64,000 bases of DNA from an uncultured Bacteroidota bacterium (GTDB lineage Bacteria > Bacteroidota > Bacteroidia > Bacteroidales > UBA12481): contig CAINOB010000018.1 in NCBI GenBank assembly GCA_903851365.1, positions 1 through 64,000 on the forward strand, read 5' to 3'. This document shows positions 52,251 to 61,308 of the stretch, in pieces; the first letter of the stretch is position 1, and the number at the start of each line of letters is the position of its first letter. Under the pieces are notes generated by a model. It was not told the origin of the DNA. It did no database searches and was given only the letters and a program-made list of their open reading frames with translations. The position numbers and the translations under genes were made by a program.

Positions 52251-53303
52251 ATGAATAACACCATTCATCCATCAAAAATATACCAGTTCATACTGATTGG
52301 GGTGATTCTGCTGCTGGCATGGGTTCTATGGAAGCAGCTCAGCTTTCTTTTTCCATCGCTGCTTGGTGCTATTGCCCTATATATATTGCTTAAGGATCCG
52401 ATGTTCTGGCTGATAAAGAAGAAAAACATGAAGGATTGGATTGCGGCGTTGCTGCTTATGGTAGCGACTATGGTAATCATTATTGTCCCGATGTGGTTTG
52501 TGATCAAGTTACTGATCCTAAAGATTGAGCCACTGCTGACCACTCCGGATTATTTCACTGATATTTTTAAGCAGATCAATGTTTACCTGAATGATGAGAT
52601 TGGTATAGATTTGATTACCCAGGATACCCTCATGAAAATTAGCGGCAGGCTCACGGAATTCGCCAGGCAGATTTTAAGTGGAACCCTGCGCCAGGTTGCC
52701 ATTATTCTTTTCATGTATGTACTTCTTTTTTTCATCATGATCAACGGCCGCAGACTGGAGGTTTTCCTTCGTCGCAACCTGCCTTTCAGCCATGAAAACA
52801 GGGGTAAAGTGCTGAATGAAGTTACCCGGATGGTCAGGAGCAATGCCATCACGATCCCGTTGGTAGCTATTTTGCAGGGAACCATTGCAATGATCGGATA
52901 TTTCATTTTCGGTTTGCATGAGGCTCTGCTGCTGGGGGTGTTAACCATGATTGCATCAATGGTCCCCGTGATTGGCGCGCTGATGGTGTATCTTCCGATC
53001 ATCATTTATACACTAGCTACCGGACCGCTTATGCTGGGTATCGGATTGGCCCTGTGGTGTTTTATTCTCGTTGGGGCGGCTGATAATGTGGCGAGGTTCA
53101 TGTTGCAGCGGAAATTGGCTGATGTGCATCCTATCATTACCATTCTTGGGGTAATTGTCGGGACTAAGTTGTTTGGGCTTATCGGATTGATATTCGGACC
53201 ATTAATGATTACATTGTTTGTTGTATTGGTTAAGGTTTATTTTAATGAATTCGGTCATTTATCGACTCCGCGCAAACCCGTATCAGAAAAGAAAACAACC
53301 TAA
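52251..53303 (+). CDS. AI-2E family transporter
   Basis: A 350-residue membrane protein with about eight hydrophobic segments, of the same family as the protein at 23201. The soluble region after the first membrane pair (LKIEPLLTTPDYFTDIFKQI) and the C-terminal MIASMVPVIGALMVYLPIII and GTKLFGLIGLIFGPLMITLF are typical. Substrate unknown. Two co-directional genes follow after 11 and 2 bp, suggesting an operon with the TfoX-like and esterase genes. Confidence 0.88.
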   Translation: MNNTIHPSKIYQFILIGVILLLAWVLWKQLSFLFPSLLGAIALYILLKDPMFWLIKKKNMKDWIAALLLMVATMVIIIVPMWFVIKLLILKIEPLLTTPDYFTDIFKQINVYLNDEIGIDLITQDTLMKISGRLTEFARQILSGTLRQVAIILFMYVLLFFIMINGRRLEVFLRRNLPFSHENRGKVLNEVTRMVRSNAITIPLVAILQGTIAMIGYFIFGLHEALLLGVLTMIASMVPVIGALMVYLPIIIYTLATGPLMLGIGLALWCFILVGAADNVARFMLQRKLADVHPIITILGVIVGTKLFGLIGLIFGPLMITLFVVLVKVYFNEFGHLSTPRKPVSEKKTT

Positions 53304-53314
53304 AATATTCTATT

Positions 53315-53653
53315 ATGGCCTACGATGAATTTCTGGCAGAGAGAATCCAGCGGGTTTACGAAGAAAAACGAATGCCATACATCGCCAAAAGGATGTTTGG
53401 CGGAATCTGTTTTCTTGTCGATGATAAAATGTGCGCTGGCGTGCTGAAGCAGGACCTGATGGTTCGTATCGACCCTCAGATCAATGAGGAACAGCTCAGC
53501 AAGCCGGGTGCACGTCCAATGGATTTTACCGGCAAATCGATGAAGGGATTTATCCTGGTTGATCCGGTAAATATCGATATGGATGAGGATCTGGAGTATT
53601 GGCTAAATCTCGCACTCGAGTTTAATCCAAGAGCAAAAGCAAGTAAAAAGTAA
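53315..53653 (+). CDS. TfoX N-terminal domain protein
   Basis: A 112-residue cytoplasmic protein matching the TfoX N-terminal domain: IAKRMFGGICFLVDDKMCAG followed by DLMVRIDP and PMDFTGKSMKGFILVDP. In gamma-proteobacteria TfoX/Sxy proteins regulate competence; single-domain forms in Bacteroidota are uncharacterised. It lies 11 bp after the AI-2E gene and 2 bp before the esterase gene. Confidence 0.88.
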   Translation: MAYDEFLAERIQRVYEEKRMPYIAKRMFGGICFLVDDKMCAGVLKQDLMVRIDPQINEEQLSKPGARPMDFTGKSMKGFILVDPVNIDMDEDLEYWLNLALEFNPRAKASKK

Positions 53654-53655
53654 TT

Positions 53656-54891
53656 ATGAAATTTACAATTTCCAATACCTGTATGGGCTTGCTTTTTGTG
53701 GCAGCCCTGCTGCCGGCTATCCTGGTGCAACCTGTTTTCAGTCAGCAACCGGTATATCCTTATAAAAGTTTCCATGATTTCCGCTCAGCTTTGGATCGAA
53801 TCACTAATATTTCAGATAATGCCGACCGGAATAAGCAAGTGGATGAGCTGTGGAATAAGCTTAAGTCGGATAATCAGATTCCTTTCCGTCTAGGCGATTC
53901 AGTGGCTTTCCTCTATTGGGGTGATGCTAAAAAAGTTTCCTGGTCGGGCGATTTCAGCGGATGGAATCCGGATCAGCCCGAATATACAGGCATACGATCC
54001 GGTCAGTCGGATATCTGGATAGCCACACAAAAGTTTCCTCCGGATGCACGGCTCGACTATAAAATTGTGGTCGATGGAAATTGGATTCTCGATCCCGACA
54101 ATCCTTCCCGTCAGATGAGCGGCATGGGCCCGAATTCAGAGCTGCATATGCCCGGGTGGAAATTCCCTGACGACACGGAATTGGGCAAAGATGTAATCCG
54201 GGGCAGCCTGTCGGATAATATCCTGATAAAAAGTGAGAAACTGGGTTATAGTATTAATTATAAGATTTATACACCATATAATTATGTCAAATGCGAAAAT
54301 CTGCCGGTTGTTTACGTGACGGATGGACATGAGTATGCCGATGATGAAAAAGGGGCATTGCTGACCATATTGGACAACCTGATATATGCCGGGGAGATAA
54401 AGCCGGTAATGGCAGTTTTCATTGATCCAAGGGAGCCGGGAAATGATAAAAATAACCGGAGGATGCAGGAATATGTTTGCAACCAGAAATTCGCTGATTT
54501 CGTAGGCGATGAGTTGATTCCGCTGATCGATCATTCTTATAAAACGCATGCCTGTCCTGATGACCGGATGATCCTCGGGACTTCTTTGGGAGGCATGAAC
54601 TCAGCCTGGTTCGGAGCTGTCAGGTTAAAGGATTTTCATTTACTGGGGATCAATTCACCGGCTTTCAATCCACAGGTGCTGGCGAAATTCGGCAGTGTGG
54701 ATTGGTTCCCATTTCGGGTTTACATGACTACCGGAGTGATTCATGATACACAGAAACAGGCCCTGGAAATGAAGGAAATTCTCGAGAAAAATAAGGTTGA
54801 TTTTGTTTATAAAGAGGTGAACGAGGGCCATTCATGGGGGAACTGGCGCGCGCTGCTGGCCGATATGCTGAGGTGGTTTTTTCCGATGTAA
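53656..54891 (+). CDS. secreted esterase with N-terminal E-set domain (enterochelin esterase-like)
   Basis: A 411-residue protein with signal peptide (about 1-30, ending QPVFSQQ). Residues about 75-170 form a CBM48/E-set-like domain (VAFLYWGDAKKVSWSGDFSG, RLDYKIVVDGNWILDPDNPS). The alpha/beta hydrolase (esterase D type) follows, with nucleophile Ser310 in GTSLGGMN and His392 in NEGHSWGNW; the Asp lies between. The family hydrolyses acyl esters, for example on carbohydrates or siderophores. Its stop abuts the stop of the convergent ferritin-like gene with no gap. Confidence 0.88.
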   Translation: MKFTISNTCMGLLFVAALLPAILVQPVFSQQPVYPYKSFHDFRSALDRITNISDNADRNKQVDELWNKLKSDNQIPFRLGDSVAFLYWGDAKKVSWSGDFSGWNPDQPEYTGIRSGQSDIWIATQKFPPDARLDYKIVVDGNWILDPDNPSRQMSGMGPNSELHMPGWKFPDDTELGKDVIRGSLSDNILIKSEKLGYSINYKIYTPYNYVKCENLPVVYVTDGHEYADDEKGALLTILDNLIYAGEIKPVMAVFIDPREPGNDKNNRRMQEYVCNQKFADFVGDELIPLIDHSYKTHACPDDRMILGTSLGGMNSAWFGAVRLKDFHLLGINSPAFNPQVLAKFGSVDWFPFRVYMTTGVIHDTQKQALEMKEILEKNKVDFVYKEVNEGHSWGNWRALLADMLRWFFPM

Positions 54892-55395
54892 TCAGAACGC
54901 CCAGAAATTATTATCCATCCAAACTTTTTCCCTGAGCTCCTGATCGAGCTGAAAAAGAATTTTGTGGTGACCGCGTTCCCACTCAGCCAGCCATTGATAA
55001 AACTCTTTCTCATCAGGGTCAGTTGCATTTTTTGCACGTTCTGAATAAACATTAATTGCCCGGTTTTCCATGTCAATGGCCAGAGAGATAGCCGCAGCCT
55101 CATAGCTGACTGCCGAAACCCTGTCGGAAATTGTTTTAGTGATTACTTTCTCCGTTACCGAATAAGTGCCCTGGTCAATGCCCGGTACAAAATTGAATTT
55201 TCCCTTTTTCTCGAAGTGGACATATTGCTCCTCCAGAAATTTTATATGTTCATTTTCCTCGTTGGTCATGATCTGAAAAATACTTTTCACATCAGGATCC
55301 TTGGAGTTTTCGGCAGCGTTTGCATAAAAGACTTTGCCCCGTTTTTCCAATAAAATGCCTTGCTTGAGGATTTCGAGGGTGGTATTTTGATTCAT
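54892..55395 (-). CDS. ferritin-like/rubrerythrin family protein
   Basis: A 167-residue helical protein of the ferritin-like superfamily. Metal-ligand pairs are visible as LLEKRGKVFYANAAE (Glu), MTNEENEHIKFLEEQ (Glu-x-x-His), AIDMENRAINVYSERA (Glu) and AEWERGHHKILFQLD (Glu-x-x-His). It has the two-helix-pair pattern of rubrerythrin without a rubredoxin domain, so it probably handles iron or peroxide stress. It stands alone on the minus strand, convergent with the esterase gene. Confidence 0.88.
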   Translation of the reverse strand: MNQNTTLEILKQGILLEKRGKVFYANAAENSKDPDVKSIFQIMTNEENEHIKFLEEQYVHFEKKGKFNFVPGIDQGTYSVTEKVITKTISDRVSAVSYEAAAISLAIDMENRAINVYSERAKNATDPDEKEFYQWLAEWERGHHKILFQLDQELREKVWMDNNFWAF

Positions 55396-55466
55396 GGTAA
55401 TCCTTATAAATGTTGATCTAAATTAATCAATTTTTGGATATATTTTTAGGCTCAAATCCTTGAGGA

Positions 55467-56783
55467 ATGAGAAAGACCAAATTGCTTTTCTTGCTTTTAA
55501 CAATGACCTGCACATCACTGTTTTCGCAATCGGCAGCTGTGCAGGAAGTGCCCGTTCCATCGCCGGCTCAACTGAGATATCAGCAATATGAACAAATTAT
55601 GTTCCTGTGCCTCGATCCCTGCACCTGGCAGGGCCGGGAGTATGATGACCATTCCATGCCTCTTAACAAGATCAACCCGTCCAAACTTAATACCGATCAG
55701 TGGTGCGTGGTTGCAAGGCTTTGGGGTGCCCGGCTGATCCTATTTGTTGCCAAGCATACCGGAGGATTTTGTTGGTGGAATACCCAAACATCGGATTACG
55801 GGGTGCGGAATATCCCCTGGAGAAATGGCAAAGGCGATGTGCTCGCTGACTTGTCGGCGTCGTGTAAGAAATACGGTCTGGGCTTAGGAATCTATGTTTC
55901 TCCAAGCGACGATAAATGGGGCTCAGGAATGGGCAGCGGAGGCAAAACCACCGATTCTGCAAAACAGGAAGGATATAGCAAGGTTTTCAGGCAGCAGATG
56001 ACAGAAGTGCTCAGCAATTATGGCCCGATACAGGAAGTTTGGTTTGATGGCAGCTGCGTGATTGAGGTATCTGATATCCTGATAAAATATGCATCCGATG
56101 CCGTAATATTGCAGGGGCCGATGGCGAACATCCGCTGGGTGGGAAATGAGGATGGCATTGCCCCGTATCCCAACTGGTATACAGTTAAGAAATCTGATTT
56201 GATCACCGGTGTCTCAACTTCAGCACATTCCGATCCTGATGGTGATGCCTACGCCCCCGTTGAAATGGATGTACCTCTGCTTAAAGTCAACGGACATAAA
56301 TGGTTCTGGGCTCCGGGCACTGACAGCATGCTCCCGAAAACTGCGGATCTTATGGCTTTGTACAACCAATCGGTTGGAAGGGGAGGGGTGCTTCTGTTGA
56401 ATGCAACACCTGATGTAACCGGACTGATTCCGGATTCGCATGTAAAGATATACCGGGATTTTGGACACGCGATCCGCGAGCGTTTCGGCAATCCGGTAAT
56501 CGCAAAGAGATTTATGACCGGCAGTTTGTTGACCCTCACTTTTGATGCCCCGACAACGATCAGGGAGGTGGTAATTAAGGAAAATATCGCAAAAGGACAG
56601 AGAATCAGAAAATTTGTATTAGAAGGCCTGGTTGGCGAAAATTGGGAGAAGATCAGGGAAGGAAGCTCTGTGGGAGAAAAACGGATCGAATCGTTCGATA
56701 ATTTAACGATCAGCGGTTTGCGGCTCACCATCGCCGAATCCATTGGCGCAGCTGGGATTGCGGGGTTTACCGCATATAAATAA
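55467..56783 (+). CDS. alpha-L-fucosidase, GH29 family
   Basis: A 438-residue exported glycosidase (signal peptide about 1-20, ending SLFSQSA). The GH29 barrel shows VAKHTGGFCWWNTQTSDYGV, GLGIYVSPSD and QEVWFDGSCV with probable nucleophile Asp194. After the barrel, the region from about 330 resembles the beta-sandwich found after GH29 domains. It removes alpha-L-fucose from glycans, consistent with the PNGase F-like protein and esterase nearby. An octamer array begins 5 nt after its stop. Confidence 0.9.
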   Translation: MRKTKLLFLLLTMTCTSLFSQSAAVQEVPVPSPAQLRYQQYEQIMFLCLDPCTWQGREYDDHSMPLNKINPSKLNTDQWCVVARLWGARLILFVAKHTGGFCWWNTQTSDYGVRNIPWRNGKGDVLADLSASCKKYGLGLGIYVSPSDDKWGSGMGSGGKTTDSAKQEGYSKVFRQQMTEVLSNYGPIQEVWFDGSCVIEVSDILIKYASDAVILQGPMANIRWVGNEDGIAPYPNWYTVKKSDLITGVSTSAHSDPDGDAYAPVEMDVPLLKVNGHKWFWAPGTDSMLPKTADLMALYNQSVGRGGVLLLNATPDVTGLIPDSHVKIYRDFGHAIRERFGNPVIAKRFMTGSLLTLTFDAPTTIREVVIKENIAKGQRIRKFVLEGLVGENWEKIREGSSVGEKRIESFDNLTISGLRLTIAESIGAAGIAGFTAYK

Positions 56784-56788
56784 CGCCC

Positions 56789-56824
56789 CAATGTGCTAAT
56801 GTGCTAATTTGCTAATGTGCAAAT
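56789..56824. repeat. AATKTGMY octamer array after the GH29 gene
   Basis: Four units in phase (AATGTGCT twice, AATTTGCT, AATGTGCA) begin 5 nt after the GH29 stop codon. Confidence 0.7.
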
Positions 56825-56849
56825 GAAATAACTCAAGCTCAATGAGATT

Positions 56850-56955
56850 TTATAGAATTGCCTCTTTTCTTTTGATTTTTTCGATTCTTTCCTTCAATGC
56901 ATTCCCACAGAGTTTGGTGAAGCCTTTGGAGGTGATTTCGGAGATTGGGGTGTAT
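56850..56955 (-). other. possible coding remnant in the GH29-M1 gap
   Basis: In one minus-strand frame the segment reads ISEITSKGFTKLCGNALKER and ends IKRKEAIL-stop at 56850, a plausible helical C-terminus without an identifiable start or family. The 364-bp gap from 56784 to 57147 otherwise holds an octamer array and MITE-like copy 2. Confidence 0.25.
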
Positions 56956-56973
56956 GATGAAAGATAAAGCCCC

Positions 56974-57135
56974 AAGGCCAGTGTTGAGTTTTGAAATTAC
57001 AAAATCAAGTTTGCCTCGATTCATCTGCTTAGTTTCGTGGTTAGGGACGGGGTTCCCGCTTTCGCGGGAATGACAACACTATCGAGGGTTACCTGGTTTC
57101 GGACTTTCAGAATTCAAAACTGGCCTTCGAATCTC
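56974..57135. mobile_element. MITE-like element, copy 2
   Basis: Homologous to 31185-31366 over its length: left end AAGGCCAGTGTTGA and TTTTGAAATTACAA, core GACGGGG with hairpin TTCCCGC-TTTC-GCGGGAA and TGACAAC, and right end ending GGCCTTCGAATCTC. The outermost bases of the left end are degenerate. It lies between the convergent GH29 and M1 peptidase genes. Confidence 0.7.
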
Positions 57136-57147
57136 ATCATTTCGCCC

Positions 57148-59025
57148 TCAATTAAAAGAATTGTTAGCGGGGTAAGTCTCCATCATACCTTTATTTAGAG
57201 TGATTTCCCGGATGTCACCTTTTGGTAGAACGATGCTGATAGTTTTGTTGCCTGATTTCCAGACATCCATCGGTTTTCTGATAGTTTTTTCGCTGCCGTC
57301 TTTGTAAGCAACTTTTAGTACGATTGGAACAGGGTAGCCCCCTTTATTTTCTATGGTAACCGTTGTTTCCGGTTTACCGGTTTCTACCCGCCCGATGGCA
57401 AGATCGACATATCCGAAGTCGAACATCCAGGGTTTCCAAAACCATCCCAGATCTTCGCCGGCAACTTCATTGAATGTGAAAAACAGGTCGTAGGGTATTG
57501 GATGTTTTCCTTCCCAATTATCGGAGAATTTCTTAACCGCAAGCATGAACTTTTCTTTACCCAGATAATCATATAATAAGCCGAAAACAGCAGTCGGCCT
57601 GAGGTAGGTAACAAATCCATAGGTCATATCCGGAAGGCTATAAGAGACTAACATGGTTGGAACATCCACACCTTCGGTGGCTGCCTCTTCGTTGTATTTT
57701 GCTGCCAGGAGACTCTTGAACATCATGCTGGTATCCCCTAAAATGTCGGAAAATGCCAGGAACCCGATAAAGGTCATCAGCCCTTCGTCCATCCAGCCAT
57801 ATTTTTGTTCGTTAATGCCCACATTAAAAGGGAAGTAGGCATGACCGATTTCGTGCGAGGTCACCATGGTCATTTCCTCAGGACTGCTGTAATCCTCCTG
57901 GTTGATGATTCCCGGGAACTCCATGCCGTTCGGGCCCCCCTCGAATACGTTGACCTGCCTGCCCGGAAAGGGGATGCCCGGAGCATTCTTTGTAAATGAC
58001 TCAACAGATTGACGACTGACTTCAGCCACTTTACTGAAGGTTTTTGAGGTGGTGCTGTACGCCGAATTTATTGGGATCCTACTGTTTCCGAGCTGAACAC
58101 TGGTGGCATCCCAGACATACTGGTTGCTTACACCAAACGCAAAATCTGTCTGGTTTTCTGTTTTATATTTCCAGATATGCTTAGCTCCCGGTTTTGTGAT
58201 CTGGTTTTCGATTCTGTCTTTTTCACTAATTATATGGATCACTGAATCTGACAAAGAGGCTTTTTTAATCCTGGCAAGATATTTATCGGTAAAAATTTCC
58301 TCTGCATTCAGTAAAGCTCCCGATGACCAGATGGTATATTCGGCCGGAACTGTTACCTGAACATCGAAATTTCCATAATCGCCGTAGAATTCGGCATTGC
58401 CCTGATGGCCTACCGAATTCCAGCCCTCAATATCATCAAATACGCAAATTTTGGGATACCAGTAAGCGATAAAGAAATTGGTTTTATTATAGGTGCCTTG
58501 ACGGCGAGCCAATGTTTCCGGCATTTTCTCTTTCCATCCAATCTCGATTTTGGTTTCCGAGCCCGGAGCTAATTTTCCGGGAACGGTAACCGACATAATC
58601 GTGGAATAGAATTGAAGAAGCTTTAAATCAATTGGAGAACCATTGACTTTTATATTAAGGATTTCGACCCCGTCGTGGATGTTTTCAGGTTTCGTGTCAG
58701 CATCCCTGGCTGCCCCTTTTTTATATAGATTCTGATATAGGTTGAACCGCAGCCTGGCTAACGAATCCTTGCTGTTGTTTTTGTAAGTGATAGTTTCCGT
58801 ACCGGTAAGAATTTTGTTATCAGGAAAGAACTCTGCCCGGATGGAATAATCGGTGCGATTCTGGAAATAATTTTTGCCCGGAGTCCCGTTTCCATTGCGG
58901 GTTTCATTCGCATAAGCTCTCTTGATTTCCAGAGGTATATATAGATCAGTGGTCTTCTGTGCTTTAATCTCTCCTGCGACAAAAAGTACTGGCAGGATAA
59001 TCCAGGTAAGGATCGACTTCTTCAT
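57148..59025 (-). CDS. M1 family metallopeptidase, exported
   Basis: A 625-residue zinc aminopeptidase-like protein with signal peptide (about 1-22, ending VAGEIKAQ). The zinc motif is HEIGH at 391-395 with the third ligand Glu414 (HExxH-x18-E), and the exopeptidase loop is GGPNGMEFPGI at about 367. The N-terminal domain (about 40-260) is the M1 beta-saddle. The C-terminal part (about 540-610) is a small beta domain rather than the ARM-repeat domain. It trims peptides from secreted or ingested proteins. The MITE-like copy 2 ends 12 nt from its stop. Confidence 0.92.
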   Translation of the reverse strand: MKKSILTWIILPVLFVAGEIKAQKTTDLYIPLEIKRAYANETRNGNGTPGKNYFQNRTDYSIRAEFFPDNKILTGTETITYKNNSKDSLARLRFNLYQNLYKKGAARDADTKPENIHDGVEILNIKVNGSPIDLKLLQFYSTIMSVTVPGKLAPGSETKIEIGWKEKMPETLARRQGTYNKTNFFIAYWYPKICVFDDIEGWNSVGHQGNAEFYGDYGNFDVQVTVPAEYTIWSSGALLNAEEIFTDKYLARIKKASLSDSVIHIISEKDRIENQITKPGAKHIWKYKTENQTDFAFGVSNQYVWDATSVQLGNSRIPINSAYSTTSKTFSKVAEVSRQSVESFTKNAPGIPFPGRQVNVFEGGPNGMEFPGIINQEDYSSPEEMTMVTSHEIGHAYFPFNVGINEQKYGWMDEGLMTFIGFLAFSDILGDTSMMFKSLLAAKYNEEAATEGVDVPTMLVSYSLPDMTYGFVTYLRPTAVFGLLYDYLGKEKFMLAVKKFSDNWEGKHPIPYDLFFTFNEVAGEDLGWFWKPWMFDFGYVDLAIGRVETGKPETTVTIENKGGYPVPIVLKVAYKDGSEKTIRKPMDVWKSGNKTISIVLPKGDIREITLNKGMMETYPANNSFN

Positions 59026-59138
59026 GGGTTTTATTTTTCAGGTTATCGGGTTTACTAACATAAGACCAGAAAAATATTGAAACGCTGCAAAATGCAGGTA
59101 ATCTGGCTATATTTATAGGATGTTTACTCCCAAACAAA

Positions 59139-59180
59139 TGTCACCTGTCACCTGTCATCGGTCACCGTTCACCTGTCACA
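59139..59180. repeat. heptamer array between divergent M1 and SSS genes
   Basis: Six units in strict phase: TGTCACC (twice), TGTCATC, GGTCACC, GTTCACC and TGTCACA. It ends about 25 nt before the SSS start codon. Confidence 0.75.
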
Positions 59181-59205
59181 ATATTAACCTCTAATCTTCA
59201 CCGAA

Positions 59206-61308
59206 ATGCTCTTCGGCCTCCACATTATCGACCTTGCCATTATCCTGGTGTTCATCGTTATTATGCTTTTCATCGGCATGAAAGCTGAAAAGAAAAATAA
59301 GGATACGAACGATTTTTTTCTGGCCGGCAGAAAGCTCGGTAAGGCATATCAGTTCTTTCTGAATTTCGGGACCTCAACCCATGCGGATCAGGCGGTTGCA
59401 GTATCCAGGGAAGTTTACCGGCAGGGGATCGGCGGAATGTGGATCCAGTTTCTGGTACTGTTTCTGACCCCATTTTACTGGTTTTCGACCTTCTTTTTCC
59501 GTCGGGTGAGGTTAACGACTATCGGGGACTACTTTACCGAACGTTTCAACAGTAAATTCCTGGGTGGAAGCTATGCTGTTTTTACCCTGCTGATGGCATT
59601 GCTTGGTGGCGGGGTGGGGTATATGGTGGCTGCCAAAACCATGGTGGCGATGACACCTAAACCGATCGAAGCATGCACCCCTGCTGAACAGCGAAGCATA
59701 TCTGAATTCAAAGAGTTCAGGGCGCTGCGTACACAATTGGCAGCTGGTTTATCTGCCGATCAGAAAATTCGATATGATCAGCTCAGCGATAAAGACAAAA
59801 AGCATGAGCTTCATTCCTTCTTTTCCTACACCAATGAATTGTGGTTTTACCTGATATTCGTACTGGTGGTTGGATTATACACCATGATGGGCGGATTCCG
59901 TGCTGCGGCAATCACCGATGCCATCCAGGGAATTCTCATCCTGATATTCTCACTGATACTGATACCTGCCGGCTTGAGCAGGGTCGGTGGATTTTCTGGT
60001 TTGCACGCCAATGTCCCGGATTATGTATTTCAACTTTTTGGATCGTCCACAACGAGCGAATATGCCTGGTACACCATTCTCGCTATGGCGATGGCAAACC
60101 TGGTTTCGATTGTCGCGGTGGTCACCGGTATGCAGACTGCCGGATCGGCAAAAAATGAGAATACGGCCCGCATTGGCATGATAGGCGGAATGTTTACCAA
60201 GCGCGTGATTATGGTTTTCTGGGCGCTGGCTGGTCTGCTGGCTATTGCCATTTACGGGGGCACCCTCAGCGATCCCGATCTGATCTGGGGTGTCATGACC
60301 AACGATTTGCTGCTGCCGGGCGCCATCGGCCTGATGCTGGCTGGGATTCTTGCAGCCAATATGTCGAGTCTCGGCGCTACCTCAATCTCCTATGCTGCGC
60401 TGTTTATCCGGAATTTATACAAGCCGTTTTATCCTGATAAATCTGAGAAGCACTATCTGACTGTCGGAAGGATTGTCATTGGTTTTACACTCGTCGGGGG
60501 CATCGGCATTGCTTTAAAGGTTGATAATCTGCTTACCCTTTTTCAGTATATTATCTCGATACCGGCAATTTTCGGAGCCTCGGTTTGGCTTGGATTTATG
60601 TGGCGCCGTGTAACAAAATGGGCCGTTATTATCCAGGTGGTGGCCTGCCTGACCATTTATGCCATTATCCCGAATATTTTCCCCTCTATTCCTTCCATTT
60701 CCCACAATCCTGCTATGATTGTGCAAACTGAGCCACGAGAAACAACCATTACCACCAAGGCTCTGCAATCAGATGTTGATGCCGGGAAGGCAGTCAAGGT
60801 TGGTGAAAAGATCTCTAAAACGGTGACGAGTCCTCCGGTTGGCATCTTTTTCGATAAGGTTGCCCGAGAAAATCCGGATGATCTTAATTCACCGAAGGTT
60901 GGGGTCGACCGGTTTCATGCCGAAATTTGGGTGATCAGCTGGTTCGGGTTCGACCTTACCCATTTAAAGAAAGCTCAACTGGTAGCGATGCGTTTCTTTT
61001 TTGATGCGCTTTTCCCGTTCCTGCTGCTCTTTTTGCTTTCCCTGATAACCAAACCGATATCCAAAATATCTCTCGATAATTTCTTTGCCAAGATGCATAC
61101 GCCGGTTCAACCAACTCCCGAAGAGGATGAAGCTGCATTGGTCAAGGCCCGTGCCAATTTTGCCCAATTTGAGAAAGAGAAAATGTTCCCGAAAAGCAAT
61201 TGGGAATTCCGCAAATGGAAGCGTCTGGATTACATCGGATTTTTCGGCAGCTGGGCGCTGGTGGGGTGCGTGATTTTGTTCCTTTGGTTTATTGTTTCCG
61301 TGAAGTGA
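59206..61308 (+). CDS. sodium:solute symporter family transporter
   Basis: A 700-residue SSS-family symporter with about 13-14 hydrophobic segments. Typical pieces are DFFLAGRKLGKAYQFFLNFG near the start, TTIGDYFTERFNSKFLGGSY, TMMGGFRAAAITDAIQGILI and AGILAANMSSLGATSISYAA with the SSS signature. A hydrophilic stretch of about 55 residues (about 150-205, including TPAEQRSISEFKEFRALRTQ) and another near 510-580 are insertions relative to simple SSS proteins. Substrate unknown; sugars are plausible from context. Its TGA lies in the first unit of a heptamer array. Confidence 0.88.
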   Translation: MLFGLHIIDLAIILVFIVIMLFIGMKAEKKNKDTNDFFLAGRKLGKAYQFFLNFGTSTHADQAVAVSREVYRQGIGGMWIQFLVLFLTPFYWFSTFFFRRVRLTTIGDYFTERFNSKFLGGSYAVFTLLMALLGGGVGYMVAAKTMVAMTPKPIEACTPAEQRSISEFKEFRALRTQLAAGLSADQKIRYDQLSDKDKKHELHSFFSYTNELWFYLIFVLVVGLYTMMGGFRAAAITDAIQGILILIFSLILIPAGLSRVGGFSGLHANVPDYVFQLFGSSTTSEYAWYTILAMAMANLVSIVAVVTGMQTAGSAKNENTARIGMIGGMFTKRVIMVFWALAGLLAIAIYGGTLSDPDLIWGVMTNDLLLPGAIGLMLAGILAANMSSLGATSISYAALFIRNLYKPFYPDKSEKHYLTVGRIVIGFTLVGGIGIALKVDNLLTLFQYIISIPAIFGASVWLGFMWRRVTKWAVIIQVVACLTIYAIIPNIFPSIPSISHNPAMIVQTEPRETTITTKALQSDVDAGKAVKVGEKISKTVTSPPVGIFFDKVARENPDDLNSPKVGVDRFHAEIWVISWFGFDLTHLKKAQLVAMRFFFDALFPFLLLFLLSLITKPISKISLDNFFAKMHTPVQPTPEEDEAALVKARANFAQFEKEKMFPKSNWEFRKWKRLDYIGFFGSWALVGCVILFLWFIVSVK

